A stretch of 64,000 nucleotides of DNA from Schaalia odontolytica (GCF_024584435.1 NZ_CP102197.1:1426001-1490000), one strand, 5' to 3'; shown: positions 31,571 through 40,874, counted from the first letter of the stretch. Numbers and translations are program-made. Notes: generated by a model from the letters alone, not told the origin.

Positions 31571-33051
31571 ACTGCCCACACTTTCTGCCAGGACGGCACG
31601 ACACCCAGCGGAAGCCCGAGGGCGAACGCTGAATCCTGCGCTCCGAAGGCAGGCCTCATGCGCAACTTCGACGCGGACGCAAGTGAAGTGATGGCCGCAG
31701 CTGTGTCGTCAAGGTCCTCCCCCGTCACTGTGGCAGTGACCAGGACTGTGAAGTCGACCAGGCCCGCACCGGAGGCTTCCTCCTGAGCGTTCTTCCTGGC
31801 GATCGCTACCTCACGAGCGGCGCGCGCCGTGACATTTTTCGACATACCGGCCGCTGCTCTGGCCGTCGTCGTATCGCGCTCGACGATGTCACCCGTCATG
31901 GCGGCATCAATGGGCCGAAGCAAGAGGGTCACGCGCTTACGCTCCACATCCCGCGAAATGGACATGAGCCGTGACAGCACGCCAGATTGTACGACGCCCG
32001 ACGGTGCCTTGGTCAGCACCCATGTGCGTGACAGGCCCGAATCATGACGGAATGAATCGAAGGAAGTGTGGGTGCCGACGGGGCCAGCATCCTCCCAGTC
32101 CAGGTCAATCTTCTGGCCAGCGGCCGTTGCTTCTTCGAAGAGCGGTTCGGACGCCGGGTCGTAGGCGACACGCACCAAGCGAGTCACGTCGGTGGCTGTG
32201 AGGAGGTGGGCAGGTCCCGTTCCGGCTGCTTCCAGCGAGTGCGTCAAGTAGGGCAGGCGCGTCCCGATCTCGCGGGCAATCTGGTCGGCCGCGCGCTTCT
32301 TCACGCTCATGCGCTTGGTATCGAAGGTGAGGGTCACTGTGCAGCGCAGCTGCGCCGCACCCGCGCGGTACTGCGAGACAGCGTCGCGCACAACGCTCAG
32401 TGCGATCGCCGGAGCAGTTGCGTCGAGGCGAGCGTTCACCTGGCGCTCAAGGGCACCGCCGGTATCGGGCACTGTCTCCACGCAGACACTGGCCTGAGCG
32501 ATGCCGATTTCGCTTCCCAGGTCGGCAAGCCAGACACCCCAGTGTGCAACCTGTTGGTCGATGCGTTCCTGGTCAACCAGGGCAATACCCGACGGAGCGA
32601 CGCCCATAATGACGCTCACGTGAGCGCTGCCGTGGTGGATGAGGGCAAACGGTCGATCATATGAATCAACATGTTCGCTGATGCGCGATCCTGAGAGCAG
32701 GCCAGGAAGGCGCGCGCGCCCACCCGGGACAACGCCGATCGGTCCGGACCTATACACGGTGCGGCGAGCTCGACGGCGCCGAGCAAACGACACCCGCTCA
32801 ACCATCTTGTCCCACACACTCACGCCATGGGCGTCGCGGATGTCCATCGCCACCAAAATGGACAGCCCCGACAGCAACAGTACCGCTGCGCGCGCGAAAC
32901 CAAACGATCCATACACGAGGATCGATGCGATAAGCAGCGCCAGCAGCGCCATCGTCTCGAAGAAGCTCGACTTGCCCATGCCCGCCAGCCGCGGGTGCCG
33001 CCAGTTCCCATACGTGCGAATCTCCGTCTCTGTTGCACCGATCGTGCTCAT
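31567..33051 (-). CDS. SCO6880-family T4SS protein
   Basis: 494 residues. Two hydrophobic segments near the N-terminus (FFETMALLALLIASILVYGS, AAVLLLSGLSILVAM) resemble a VirB3/PrgI-like anchor. A soluble part similar to the N-terminal domain of VirB4 proteins follows; this is the family called SCO6880 in actinobacterial ICEs. It overlaps both neighbours by four bases (ATGA), so expression of the T4SS genes is translationally coupled. Probably the inner-membrane base of the channel paired with the VirB4-like ATPase. Confidence 0.85.
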   Translation of the reverse strand: MSTIGATETEIRTYGNWRHPRLAGMGKSSFFETMALLALLIASILVYGSFGFARAAVLLLSGLSILVAMDIRDAHGVSVWDKMVERVSFARRRRARRTVYRSGPIGVVPGGRARLPGLLSGSRISEHVDSYDRPFALIHHGSAHVSVIMGVAPSGIALVDQERIDQQVAHWGVWLADLGSEIGIAQASVCVETVPDTGGALERQVNARLDATAPAIALSVVRDAVSQYRAGAAQLRCTVTLTFDTKRMSVKKRAADQIAREIGTRLPYLTHSLEAAGTGPAHLLTATDVTRLVRVAYDPASEPLFEEATAAGQKIDLDWEDAGPVGTHTSFDSFRHDSGLSRTWVLTKAPSGVVQSGVLSRLMSISRDVERKRVTLLLRPIDAAMTGDIVERDTTTARAAAGMSKNVTARAAREVAIARKNAQEEASGAGLVDFTVLVTATVTGEDLDDTAAAITSLASASKLRMRPAFGAQDSAFALGLPLGVVPSWQKVWAV

Positions 33052-34226
33052 GCGCGTGCTCCTTCCGCACTGCTCTCAACCATGTCACTGATGCCTTGTT
33101 GCGCTTGTGAAGCGCCTTCTGCGACGGCCTGCGCGACGAGGGCCGCGCCGCCTGTAGCAGCCCCAGCAGCTGCGCTACCGGCAGCGGCCCCACCTTCGGC
33201 CGCCCCGCTAGCCGCTCCGCCGGCAGCGCTGTTACCTGCGCCGACGGCACCGCTCGAGCCCACCGCTCCCGCGTCGGGGGCAGTTGTTGCTCCCGACGGA
33301 GACCCAGATCCTGTTCCGCCACCGCCACCGGATGGTGACGACGGTGCGGAGTCTGCAGCGACGTTCCCCCTGTGCACCACGTCGACCGCGCCCGAGGCGA
33401 TCGATGCTGCCCCCGCGGCCACAGCGCCACCCCCGCCCATCGAGGATGCAATCATCGCCCCCGTGGGCATCAACAGCCCCACGAGCGCAAACGGACACAC
33501 GGCCGCGAATACCATGAGCATGACGCCGACGAGAAACGACACAAATCCGTCCAGGCCACTCTCCGACGTCAGGAAAAGAATCGTTGTCGCATAAATGATC
33601 GACACAGCCAACTTGTATAAGACAAGCCCTGAAAAGAAGCCCAGAATCTTTCCGGCCCAGGCGCGGCCCCAGGATGTTCCAATCGTCGAGGCAATGATGG
33701 GTGCCAGCCCCATGATCACCATGAGTAGGACGGATCGAATCCAGATCATTGCCATCTGGATAACGTTCGCGAGGATCCCTGCCAACGCGAGCAGGAGAAC
33801 CGGGACTGTTCCCCCCGGAATACGGGTACTCTCCCACAGGGCCGGAATGATTCGCTTTCCGAAGGTTTCGGCGCTTTGTTCCGTGACCGTATCCAAGAGC
33901 CACACCGCCGTCTCGTCAAAGATACTAATGAGAGTTGATGCCAGCGTGAGCCCAGCGCCCGACACAACCACGACTGTGACAAGGGATTGTGCGACGTGGC
34001 GCAGTGAATCACCACGACCGTCAATGACGACTCGGATGCCCGCGACTATCAGCGATGCAATCATCACGGCGGCCAGGAGAAAACGCAGGTAGTCCTGCAG
34101 CCGGTAGGCTGGTGATGTCGTAACGAAGAGCGAGGGAACAGGTGCCTTCACCCACCACGTTCCCAAGTTGAGAATGATCTCTCCCAGCGACTTAGTTACT
34201 TCGCTGACAAAGGAATCGAGTCCCAC
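33048..34226 (-). CDS. TrbL/VirB6-like polytopic channel protein
   Basis: 392 residues. About six transmembrane segments occur between residues 44 and 260 (LRFLLAAVMIASLIVAGIRV, VPVLLLALAGILANVIQMAM, GFVSFLVGVMLMVFAAVCPF). A 130-residue Ala/Gly/Ser-rich tail follows (SSMGGGGAVAAGA..., PSGGGGGTGSGSPSG). This profile is that of TrbL/VirB6 and the actinobacterial conjugal-transfer TrbL-like proteins. It lies between the SCO6880-family gene and a VirB8-like gene. Confidence 0.82.
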   Translation of the reverse strand: MGLDSFVSEVTKSLGEIILNLGTWWVKAPVPSLFVTTSPAYRLQDYLRFLLAAVMIASLIVAGIRVVIDGRGDSLRHVAQSLVTVVVVSGAGLTLASTLISIFDETAVWLLDTVTEQSAETFGKRIIPALWESTRIPGGTVPVLLLALAGILANVIQMAMIWIRSVLLMVIMGLAPIIASTIGTSWGRAWAGKILGFFSGLVLYKLAVSIIYATTILFLTSESGLDGFVSFLVGVMLMVFAAVCPFALVGLLMPTGAMIASSMGGGGAVAAGAASIASGAVDVVHRGNVAADSAPSSPSGGGGGTGSGSPSGATTAPDAGAVGSSGAVGAGNSAAGGAASGAAEGGAAAGSAAAGAATGGAALVAQAVAEGASQAQQGISDMVESSAEGARA

Positions 34227-34227
34227 G

Positions 34228-35052
34228 TTAGTTCACACTCCACGGAGTGATTCGTGTTTTTGCTTCATCCGTGAGCTCGCCAACTCCCCATGCGTCAGGA
34301 GTTTCGGGGTAGACAACTTTCCAGTCTTTCACCCACGTCATGCGAATTGGAATGGTCAGCGTCTTAGGGTCATCTCCAAGGGTGAAGGTATAGACAACAA
34401 GCACATCATTTTCACCCCGAATTTCGTAGTAGTAACCCGCGATATGTGCCTGCCGCATGGAGTAAACCCCGGCATGCGAGCGACTCGAGTCAAAGACCTT
34501 ACCCGCGAGGGTCCCATCGGAATTGTCCGCAAGATCCATCGCGATCGAATCGCGATGGTCAACATCCCATGTTGAATGCAGGAGGAAGTTCGCCCCAGAG
34601 GTAATCGCGCCTTCCACCGTATGGGAGTAGCAATACGAAAGATTCGTGCGATCCATCGCGGCAAAGGGTCCCGCCTCAGTTGCAACCTCAGCCGACCGGC
34701 CCCCCTGGACAGTACTCACCCGCGTCGCGCGCGGAGTTTGCCCCAACGGCAACATATTGACCTCATCGACGTAACACGGCTGAGAGACGTAATCCATTCC
34801 GAGCACCCCCTCCGTGGGGGTCGGGGAGGGCATGAACGATGGCGATGTGCTCGGCGACGGCGTGAGCACCGTCGGAGTGCCGGTCGGCAGGCCTGACTGA
34901 CTGGACGGCTGCGTCGCTGCAGAGCCGCGCACTGCCAGCCCCACTCCCAGCCCAATCCCCATCGCCACAACGACAATGACAACAAGACCGGAGGCAATCA
35001 CCCATGGGGATGCGAATGGACTCCGTTCTCTTACCTCACCACTATCGCTCAT
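34228..35052 (-). CDS. Single-pass membrane T4SS component, possibly VirB8/TcpC-like
   Basis: 274 residues from ATG 35052 (AAAGGAG seven bases upstream; GTG 35055 is adjacent). A short charged N-terminus, one transmembrane helix (PWVIASGLVVIVVVAMGIGL), a Ser/Thr/Pro-rich linker (TPTVLTPSPSTSPSFMPSPT), then an extracellular alpha/beta domain of about 180 residues. The topology and size fit VirB8-type assembly factors (TcpC in clostridial plasmids), but I see no family-specific motif. Confidence 0.65.
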   Translation of the reverse strand: MSDSGEVRERSPFASPWVIASGLVVIVVVAMGIGLGVGLAVRGSAATQPSSQSGLPTGTPTVLTPSPSTSPSFMPSPTPTEGVLGMDYVSQPCYVDEVNMLPLGQTPRATRVSTVQGGRSAEVATEAGPFAAMDRTNLSYCYSHTVEGAITSGANFLLHSTWDVDHRDSIAMDLADNSDGTLAGKVFDSSRSHAGVYSMRQAHIAGYYYEIRGENDVLVVYTFTLGDDPKTLTIPIRMTWVKDWKVVYPETPDAWGVGELTDEAKTRITPWSVN

Positions 35053-35064
35053 CACATCGCTCCT

Positions 35065-35352
35065 TTAGACAAACTGCCTGATGATAATCGGTGCCGACAC
35101 GACGATGAGGACACCAGCAATACCCCACCCAACCTTTTCAACGGCTTCGCCACCAGCTCCAGGCCCTTGCCGATTGTGAAGGGCAATCATCCCGCCTGCG
35201 ATAATCAAGCCGAGCACACCGCAGATAATGCCAATCCACATGGCATTGCCCAAAAGATCATTGATCTTGTCCATCAGGCCTTCAATCGCCTTCGGTGACG
35301 GGTTCGGAACCACATCGGTCCCAAGTAGTGCAGAAATGCGCGATGCAAACAT
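35065..35352 (-). CDS. VirB2/TrbC-like small membrane protein (pilin-like)
   Basis: 95 residues from ATG 35352 (TGATG overlap with the upstream stop; AAAGGA seven bases before). Two hydrophobic helices (AMWIGIICGVLGLIIAGGMI, VGWGIAGVLIVVSAPIII) separated by a short loop with HNRQGPGAGGEA, the pattern of VirB2/TrbC-type pilins in Gram-positive T4SS. Directly upstream of the VirB8-like gene. Confidence 0.75.
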   Translation of the reverse strand: MFASRISALLGTDVVPNPSPKAIEGLMDKINDLLGNAMWIGIICGVLGLIIAGGMIALHNRQGPGAGGEAVEKVGWGIAGVLIVVSAPIIIRQFV

Positions 35353-35942
35353 CAGGCTGTCCTTTCGGTCCATGCCGCCACGGTGGCGGCGATCTTGTTG
35401 ATACGGCGCGAACGATCAGCATTCACGTCGTTTTCCTGGGCAAAGCGCCACTGCGCTTGCCACGGAACAAATGTGCAGTGAGGGAATGCTCCCGACGAGA
35501 TCTGGAATTGATCGCGGAGCGAACGCGGGAGACGGCCAGGGGCATCGGCCCCGACGACGAGGCCAACGAGTTGTCCCGGCAGTGCTCCCGACGCCCACTC
35601 GATGGCGACATCCTGCGCGGCACGCAGCCCCGCCGCAGTTGATCGACAACAGACCACGACCCTCAACGCTCGCGTTGGGTCGACGTGCTGCGGCCACGAT
35701 GCACCGGCATCGCCGCCGCCGAGGATACTTGCCCAGGTCGAGGTTCCGGCACCACCGTGAGCGCCCACGGTCCACAGGAGAGGCGCGCCGTCGACGGCCG
35801 ATCGCCGGATACGACGCCGAACCGTGAGTCCATCAACGCCCGGAGCCCACGGACGCGCAGCGGCCACAGCAGGAGGCGGCGGGATCGGCACCGACGGACC
35901 AACAGGCGCCATCCAAGCACCCTCAGCAGGCTCAAACGACAT
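35352..35942 (-). CDS. DUF6668-like P-loop protein
   Basis: 196 residues from ATG 35942 (GAAAGGAA five bases upstream). A proline-rich N-terminus is followed by LLWTVGAHGGAGTSTWASIL, which resembles the P-loop of MinD/ParA-like ATPases, and by LRVVVCCRSTAAGLRAAQDV. The family occurs next to T4SS genes in actinobacterial ICEs (DUF6668 by my recollection). First gene of the leftward T4SS operon; perhaps positions the channel or supports DNA transfer. Confidence 0.68.
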   Translation of the reverse strand: MSFEPAEGAWMAPVGPSVPIPPPPAVAAARPWAPGVDGLTVRRRIRRSAVDGAPLLWTVGAHGGAGTSTWASILGGGDAGASWPQHVDPTRALRVVVCCRSTAAGLRAAQDVAIEWASGALPGQLVGLVVGADAPGRLPRSLRDQFQISSGAFPHCTFVPWQAQWRFAQENDVNADRSRRINKIAATVAAWTERTA

Positions 35943-36106
35943 GTGCGTTCCTTTCTCTACGAAACATCCGTAGGCTTGTACACGCACACCAATCCACGCC
36001 GCCACTCACACGCGTCAAGCCGTTCACGCGGCAGCCCCACTCCCCCTTCACCCACCCCACAATGGCATCATTGCATTATGAGCATGACAACTAATCAGGA
36101 GCACTC

Positions 36107-36418
36107 ATGACAAACAAAGAACCCCAGACCAGCACATGGTGGGCCGCCACCTTCAACGGACGCACACCCAGCGAATCCAGCCCCTTCGACTACGCCCCAA
36201 ACATCGACCGAGACTACGTCATCGCCGACGCCGCCAACACCGCCCTACGCGAGGGCATCGACATGAGCCGCATGCGCCTCTTCCATATGCACCGCACCGT
36301 TATCGAAACCGAATGGGTCGAAGAAGAAGACCTCACCTACGACACCGAAACCATCGCCCAAATCCAAGAAGAACTCGCCGAGCTCGACGAAACCATCGAC
36401 AAACTCAACCAACCCTAG
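36107..36418 (+). CDS. Small acidic hypothetical protein
   Basis: 103 residues. TSTWWAATFNGRTPSESSPF, then a helix with IADAANTALREGIDMSRMRL, and an acidic coiled-coil tail (IAQIQEELAELDETIDKL). The start follows a GGAGCACTC stretch. It is isolated, divergent from the T4SS operon. Unknown. Confidence 0.55.
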   Translation: MTNKEPQTSTWWAATFNGRTPSESSPFDYAPNIDRDYVIADAANTALREGIDMSRMRLFHMHRTVIETEWVEEEDLTYDTETIAQIQEELAELDETIDKLNQP

Positions 36419-36502
36419 ACTTACCTGAAAATTACACTGCAATTGCAAGGAAAAACAATAAGGCTGACACTTTCGCCACCCACCCACAACCACTTACGTG
36501 AA

Positions 36503-37594
36503 CTACGCCACTAGTCGATGGGTGCTATACGCGTCCACCACCAACCGGGCCGCGTCAGCCAGATCCTCCTCAGTACCATCGATTGCCGAAGGGGTGACCC
36601 CCCTGCGCGATCCCACCAGGAGCGTCATCCACGCTCGAGCTGCCTCAGGACTCACACCCAGGGCAGCAAGCATCCCATCACGCCCAGCGCGCGTGTGACG
36701 CTGACTCACTGTTTCCGTCACCGCGATCTGAACAATACGCGCCGTCCCCGCCCACGCCAACGTCTGACACATGCCAGCCGAGCGCAGCGCCGCCACCACG
36801 CACCCCAGCTTCCCCTCAAGCTCGTCCAAACCAGCATCACGCAGCTCACGATCCACCGCAACGATTGGACACGCGTCAGGAACTACACCCAAAGCCGTAA
36901 CCGCATCACGATCCGCCTTACTAGCCACAGACTCAGCCGCACACTGGCGCACCACTGCCTGAGTCCACGCCGCCCACGGCCGCCCAGCCGCAATAATCGA
37001 CGCTGAAGACTCGCGCGCAACCAACCACGACGTTGTCAACACATCCGCGACCGCATCCGCACCGTACACACCATCAAAGGCGCGCCGACGCGCCACCGCA
37101 TGCCAAAACTGGGACGGGCCACTCTCCACCGCGCTCAGCGCAATCCTCATCGACGCAACCCCACGCCACCCCTCACGCTCGGCCGCACGAAACGCATGAC
37201 GCAACCCATCATTATCCTCCCGACCAATCGGCTTCAACCCCTGCACCGAAGGCAGACCTTCACCCTGGCACCGCACCTCAAGGGATGCCCGCGCCAGCGC
37301 CTGTCCAACATTCACGCCACGCACCAACTGGACACGAGATGGCGCCTGATGACCCTCCTCCCAGCGTGCTTCACGCACGATCAGCAAGTGCTCTTCCAAC
37401 GTGGCAAGAGCACGCCGAATCGTGCGCGGATGACGCCCCAGAACATCCGCCAACCAACCAATCTCAACGATCGCCGCTCCACGCGTATCCACCAACGCAG
37501 CAAGCTCAACAAGCACACCACGCGCAGAGGCCCCCAAACCCCGCTGGACCCGCGCCCACGCAGGCCAACTCACAAACTCCGACGCATCACCCAT
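36503..37594 (-). CDS. Winged-HTH protein, second gene of replication-type pair
   Basis: 363 residues from ATG 37594, which immediately follows the preceding stop (TGAG-ATG) with GGAGG nine bases upstream. The N-terminal winged helix (ARGVLVELAALVDTRGAAIV, WLADVLGRHPRTIRRALATL) resembles those of plasmid replication and helix-turn-helix Rep-like proteins. The rest is helical with conserved tryptophans (FWHAVARRR, WAAWTQAVVRQC). Probably works with the preceding gene; could be a replication initiator accessory. No catalytic motif is visible. Confidence 0.6.
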   Translation of the reverse strand: MGDASEFVSWPAWARVQRGLGASARGVLVELAALVDTRGAAIVEIGWLADVLGRHPRTIRRALATLEEHLLIVREARWEEGHQAPSRVQLVRGVNVGQALARASLEVRCQGEGLPSVQGLKPIGREDNDGLRHAFRAAEREGWRGVASMRIALSAVESGPSQFWHAVARRRAFDGVYGADAVADVLTTSWLVARESSASIIAAGRPWAAWTQAVVRQCAAESVASKADRDAVTALGVVPDACPIVAVDRELRDAGLDELEGKLGCVVAALRSAGMCQTLAWAGTARIVQIAVTETVSQRHTRAGRDGMLAALGVSPEAARAWMTLLVGSRRGVTPSAIDGTEEDLADAARLVVDAYSTHRLVA

Positions 37595-37595
37595 C

Positions 37596-38954
37596 TCAGG
37601 CCCCCTCCCCGTCCACATGCTCAGCAATCACACGAGACGCGATCTCCTCACCAGATGCCGTGAGCACGTCCAGCAGCGCCGCCGGCGACGGCTTCCCGCC
37701 CCCAGGGTTCTCCCGACGCCACGCATCCGCGAGAGCCTGCTGAACCGCCAGCTCAACCACCGCGCACCGAGCACGCGACAAACCCGGAGCCAGCTCCGTC
37801 ACCAGGTCATGAATCCTCATGTGCAACAACGACGGAGCCGTCTGTGCCACACGCTCATCCTCGGCAGCAGCTCGCTCAGCCGCAAGGCGCTCACGCTCAC
37901 GCTCGGCCGCCGCAACCTGAGCCCGAGGAGACTCCCCCACAGCCACCAAACGCTCCAAACGCTTAGCAACAAACCGGGACATGAACTTCACACCTTCCGC
38001 CGGCGGCGGTGAATCCAGCAAACGCTTAATCTCCGCTGGCCTCCAGCCAGCGTCAAGCCGTTCACGCAGCAAACCAACCACGACCGCGAGCCCACATGCG
38101 TCCATCACCCGAAACTGCTCGGGCACACACGCCGCCAGAATCGCCAGATCGCCGTCTGAGGCGCTTTGAGCACCCTGACCACCCCCAGGGCGCCTCTGAG
38201 GGCCTCTACGGCACTTCCGGGGCGCTGACGTCGCCACCGGCGACGCAGCGGCCACCTCGGCAACCGCCTCATCGCCAGAGTCATTCCCCGACCCAACCGA
38301 ACCCTGCCCCTCACCCGGCGAGGTCGGACTGGTCGACCTCTGGGGCGGGTGGGGGTGGGGTTGGGTTAGGTCTTCTTTAGAAGACTTGGTATCCCGTAGG
38401 GATAGTGCCGCGCTCGACCGTGCTACGGTGGAGCGCGGCACGGTGCGACCAGGACTTTTACCCTGTTTTCCCTGGTCAGACCGTGCGGCACCTGTTGCCG
38501 CACGGTGAGAGGCGCGCCCGTCAGACCGTGCGGCACCTGTTGCCGCACGGTGCGACCTGCGCAAACGCTCCCCCTCATCAGCAAGCACCGGATCCGGGGA
38601 CGCTGCCCCCTCCAACAGGTAATCCCCCCGCGACTGTTCGAGGGCCACCACGCGCGCTTGCTGCGGGCTCATCGGCTCGTCGGAGAAGATCGTGAGCGTA
38701 CGCACCCGCCCCGACGACTTGCGCAACGTGAAACGGAACCGGTAACCCACCGACTCCAACTCCCGCATCGCCGCCCGCACAGCCTTCTCACCCAGCCCCC
38801 GGCCAACGAACGCCCGATACCCCAAGTTCGCGCCCTCCGGCGACGCCAACGCGCGCGCCAGGATCCCCAGCGCCGCATACGAGATCCGCTCATCAAAAAC
38901 GACCTCATTACGCAACGCGGTCGCCCCACGCCGCACGACGAAGTACTCGCCCAT
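37596..38954 (-). CDS. HTH protein with internal repeats, putative replication initiator
   Basis: 452 residues from ATG 38954 (GAGAGGGGAG upstream). The N-terminal winged helix (ISYAALGILARALASPEG, GLGEKAVRAAMRELESVGYR) is of the kind found in actinobacterial plasmid and ICE replication proteins. A low-complexity middle contains the duplicated peptide SHRAATGAARSD, encoded by two perfect DNA inverted repeats (see 38476-38552). The C-terminal half is helical with a long charged segment (AAERERERLAAERAAAEDER). Initiator function is inferred from the layout and the embedded repeats, not from a catalytic motif. Confidence 0.58.
   Translation of the reverse strand: MGEYFVVRRGATALRNEVVFDERISYAALGILARALASPEGANLGYRAFVGRGLGEKAVRAAMRELESVGYRFRFTLRKSSGRVRTLTIFSDEPMSPQQARVVALEQSRGDYLLEGAASPDPVLADEGERLRRSHRAATGAARSDGRASHRAATGAARSDQGKQGKSPGRTVPRSTVARSSAALSLRDTKSSKEDLTQPHPHPPQRSTSPTSPGEGQGSVGSGNDSGDEAVAEVAAASPVATSAPRKCRRGPQRRPGGGQGAQSASDGDLAILAACVPEQFRVMDACGLAVVVGLLRERLDAGWRPAEIKRLLDSPPPAEGVKFMSRFVAKRLERLVAVGESPRAQVAAAERERERLAAERAAAEDERVAQTAPSLLHMRIHDLVTELAPGLSRARCAVVELAVQQALADAWRRENPGGGKPSPAALLDVLTASGEEIASRVIAEHVDGEGA
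38476..38552. repeat. Two perfect inverted repeats in tandem, inside a coding region (iteron or origin candidate)
   Basis: ACCGTGCGGCA-CCTGT-TGCCGCACGGT occurs at 38480-38506 and again at 38525-38551, with identical 11-bp arms and loop, at a spacing of 45 bp. A related half-site (GCGGCACGGTGCG) lies near 38435-38450. Confidence 0.92.
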
Positions 38955-39048
38955 CACTGCTCCCCTCTCACAGCACATCCGAACGCGGGACTCAGACGCG
39001 CGCGGCCGCGATACGCGGGACGCAGGTGCGCATGACGTGTTCTACGGT

Positions 39049-39082
39049 GGCCTCGGGGGTAGTGCCACCTACCCCCGAGGCC
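39049..39082. other. Perfect 13-bp-arm hairpin in divergent promoter region
   Basis: GGCCTCGGGGGTA / TACCCCCGAGGCC with an eight-base loop, in the 248-bp gap between the leftward replication-type genes and the rightward 39203 gene. It could be an operator, part of an origin, or a transcription barrier. Confidence 0.6.
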
Positions 39083-39202
39083 AGCACCCGGCCGCCAGAC
39101 GCGACCGCGGTGCCGATGGGCGCACCCCGAAGGTCGGGCGGCACCCGTTGGGACGGAAGGCCCGTCCCACATGCCCCAGACAAGCGATAGGAGATCTGGA
39201 AC

Positions 39203-40126
39203 ATGTTGACCGCTCTGAACGCGCACACCGGCGTGCCCATCAGTGTCTACGCCTATAAGGCCATGGCCCCCCACAACCGCCCCGGTGCGCTGGTATGCCC
39301 GGGGCAGAGCGTCGAAGGCGACGCCTGCACCGCACCCGTGACCGCAGCCGCCCTCAACTCCGACCACGTCCACCCCTACTTCCGCGTGGGCCGCATCAAC
39401 GACCACGTGGAGGGCTGCACCGAGGTCGCCGGGACCACACCCACACCCACCGGGGACACCGACCCCGACGGCATCAAAGGCGTCCAGGGGCCGCGCGGTC
39501 CCGAAACCATCGTGCGCATCACCCTGAACAACCCAGCCGCCTCCGCCGCCGCCGCAGCAGGCGCCGCCACGACCAGCGCCACCACGACGGCAGGGCACCA
39601 CCGCGCCCCCAAACCCAGCGGCAGCGACCAACCTCTCACCGTGCGCTGCGGCCTGCGCAAAGCCGCGCTCGACCACGCCCGCGGCGTCATCGCCGACACC
39701 GACACCGTCACACTCGGCACCACCACCGCCCCCGCCCGCGAGATCATCCACCCCGCCGAACGCCTCATCAACGCCCCCTACAACGGCCACGAGGTCATCG
39801 CCTACGGCCACCTCCACAGCGTCATGCAGGGAAACAAGGGACGCACACACTTCATCCGCCTGCGCCTGCCCGACGGCCGACCCACCAAGGTGCCCATCAT
39901 CATCAGCACCACCCACTACAACCAACTTCGCACCCGCTTCACCCAGGTGAAACACAACCCAGGCTCGTGGACCCTGATCGCGTGCGGCACGATCAAAGGC
40001 CCCAAGTACGCCCAGCGCTACCTCGCGCCCCTCGACACCAACTCCATCCACTTTCAACGCTCCTCCACCGCCTCGCCACTATCCCGACCATCCCCCTCAT
40101 CGGTGCCAGAAACGCCGTCAAGGTAG
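39203..40126 (+). CDS. Hypothetical protein of the ICE right arm
   Basis: 307 residues. Motif-like stretches: ALNAHTGVPISVYAYKAMAP, a cysteine pair (LVCPGQSVEGDACTAP), HVHPYFRVG, an Ala/Thr-rich linker, then a C-terminal part (HEVIAYGHLHSVMQGNKGRT, FIRLRLPDGRPTKVP). AGGAGAT is ten bases before the ATG. It is convergent with the 40054-40560 gene and overlaps it by 73 bp at the ends. I recognise no family; the N-terminal cysteines and histidines might bind metal. Confidence 0.6.
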   Translation: MLTALNAHTGVPISVYAYKAMAPHNRPGALVCPGQSVEGDACTAPVTAAALNSDHVHPYFRVGRINDHVEGCTEVAGTTPTPTGDTDPDGIKGVQGPRGPETIVRITLNNPAASAAAAAGAATTSATTTAGHHRAPKPSGSDQPLTVRCGLRKAALDHARGVIADTDTVTLGTTTAPAREIIHPAERLINAPYNGHEVIAYGHLHSVMQGNKGRTHFIRLRLPDGRPTKVPIIISTTHYNQLRTRFTQVKHNPGSWTLIACGTIKGPKYAQRYLAPLDTNSIHFQRSSTASPLSRPSPSSVPETPSR

Positions 40127-40560
40127 CTGAAAGACTCCTCCATCTCCATGAACACCGCCAGGTCGCCCTCCGTGGGCTCCCCAAGAGTCGTGTCCGCGGC
40201 CGACAGGTCCGCCGCCATGCCCCTGTGGAGGGCGACCAAGCGGTCACTGCACGCCCCATCCCTGCCCCGCATAAGTTCCACCTGCGCCTGCGACAACGTC
40301 AACAAGTGCGCCCTGTAGGCATTGCCCAAGTGGTACAGCACACCCACGTACTCCTGAGAACTCCACTCCACCCACGCCACCCTCCGGCGAAGGCGCTCCA
40401 CCTCCGCCGCATACCTGCTCACAACCTCCGCGAACAAGCCGCGCACCCCCTCCAGGGCCTCGCTAGCACTCGAGCCCTCCAAACCCAGCGCCCCAACCAG
40501 CTCCGCCAACATCGAATCCGCGCGCTCAACCAGCGCCACCACCGACTCCCTGCGCTCCAC
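40054..40560 (-). CDS. Coiled-coil hypothetical protein
   Basis: 168 residues from GTG 40560, two bases after the stop of the Xis-like gene, so co-transcribed. Mainly helical and acidic (SEALEGVRGLFAEVVSRYAA, YHLGNAYRAHLLTLSQAQVE). The last 73 bases overlap the convergent 39203 gene. No family recognised. Confidence 0.58.
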   Translation of the reverse strand: MERRESVVALVERADSMLAELVGALGLEGSSASEALEGVRGLFAEVVSRYAAEVERLRRRVAWVEWSSQEYVGVLYHLGNAYRAHLLTLSQAQVELMRGRDGACSDRLVALHRGMAADLSAADTTLGEPTEGDLAVFMEMEESFSYLDGVSGTDEGDGRDSGEAVEER

Positions 40561-40562
40561 GG

Positions 40563-40874
40563 CTACCGCCCCGCCTTCCCCAGGCCCGGCAACGTCGCCG
40601 GACCTTCCGCACCACCCTTGCCGGGGACCGAACCAGATTCCACAGCACCATCAACTGCCCCGAGATGTCCGACTTGCCTCGCAAGCAGAGCACTGATGTC
40701 TGACCGCCGAAACCAGCGCGGTCCCCGTGGTACGTATTGCACGGACGGCACGGTGCCCTCGCGCGCCCACCTCATGAGCTGCGCGTAACTCACCCCAGGG
40801 AGCATTTTGACGGCCGCATGACTCGTCAATAAATCGCCGATCACCGATTGATCGTTAGGATTTCGTTCACTCAT
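40563..40874 (-). CDS. Excisionase-like / helix-turn-helix protein
   Basis: 103 residues from ATG 40874 (ATG 40880 also possible). The core TSHAAVKMLPGVSYAQLMRW followed by REGTVPSVQYVPRGPRWF and RRSDI has the pattern of MerR/excisionase-type winged helices (position-specific W-A-R-E-G, then R-W-F-R-x-S-D). It lies close to attR and is divergent from the repressor gene, the standard arrangement for an Xis that directs excision with the integrase. Confidence 0.75.
   Translation of the reverse strand: MSERNPNDQSVIGDLLTSHAAVKMLPGVSYAQLMRWAREGTVPSVQYVPRGPRWFRRSDISALLARQVGHLGAVDGAVESGSVPGKGGAEGPATLPGLGKAGR

Noticed and set aside
39295..40788. 497-codon frame on the plus strand
   Set aside because: Extremely Arg/His/Pro-rich translation, overlaps the better-supported 39203 and 40054 genes, no ribosome site.
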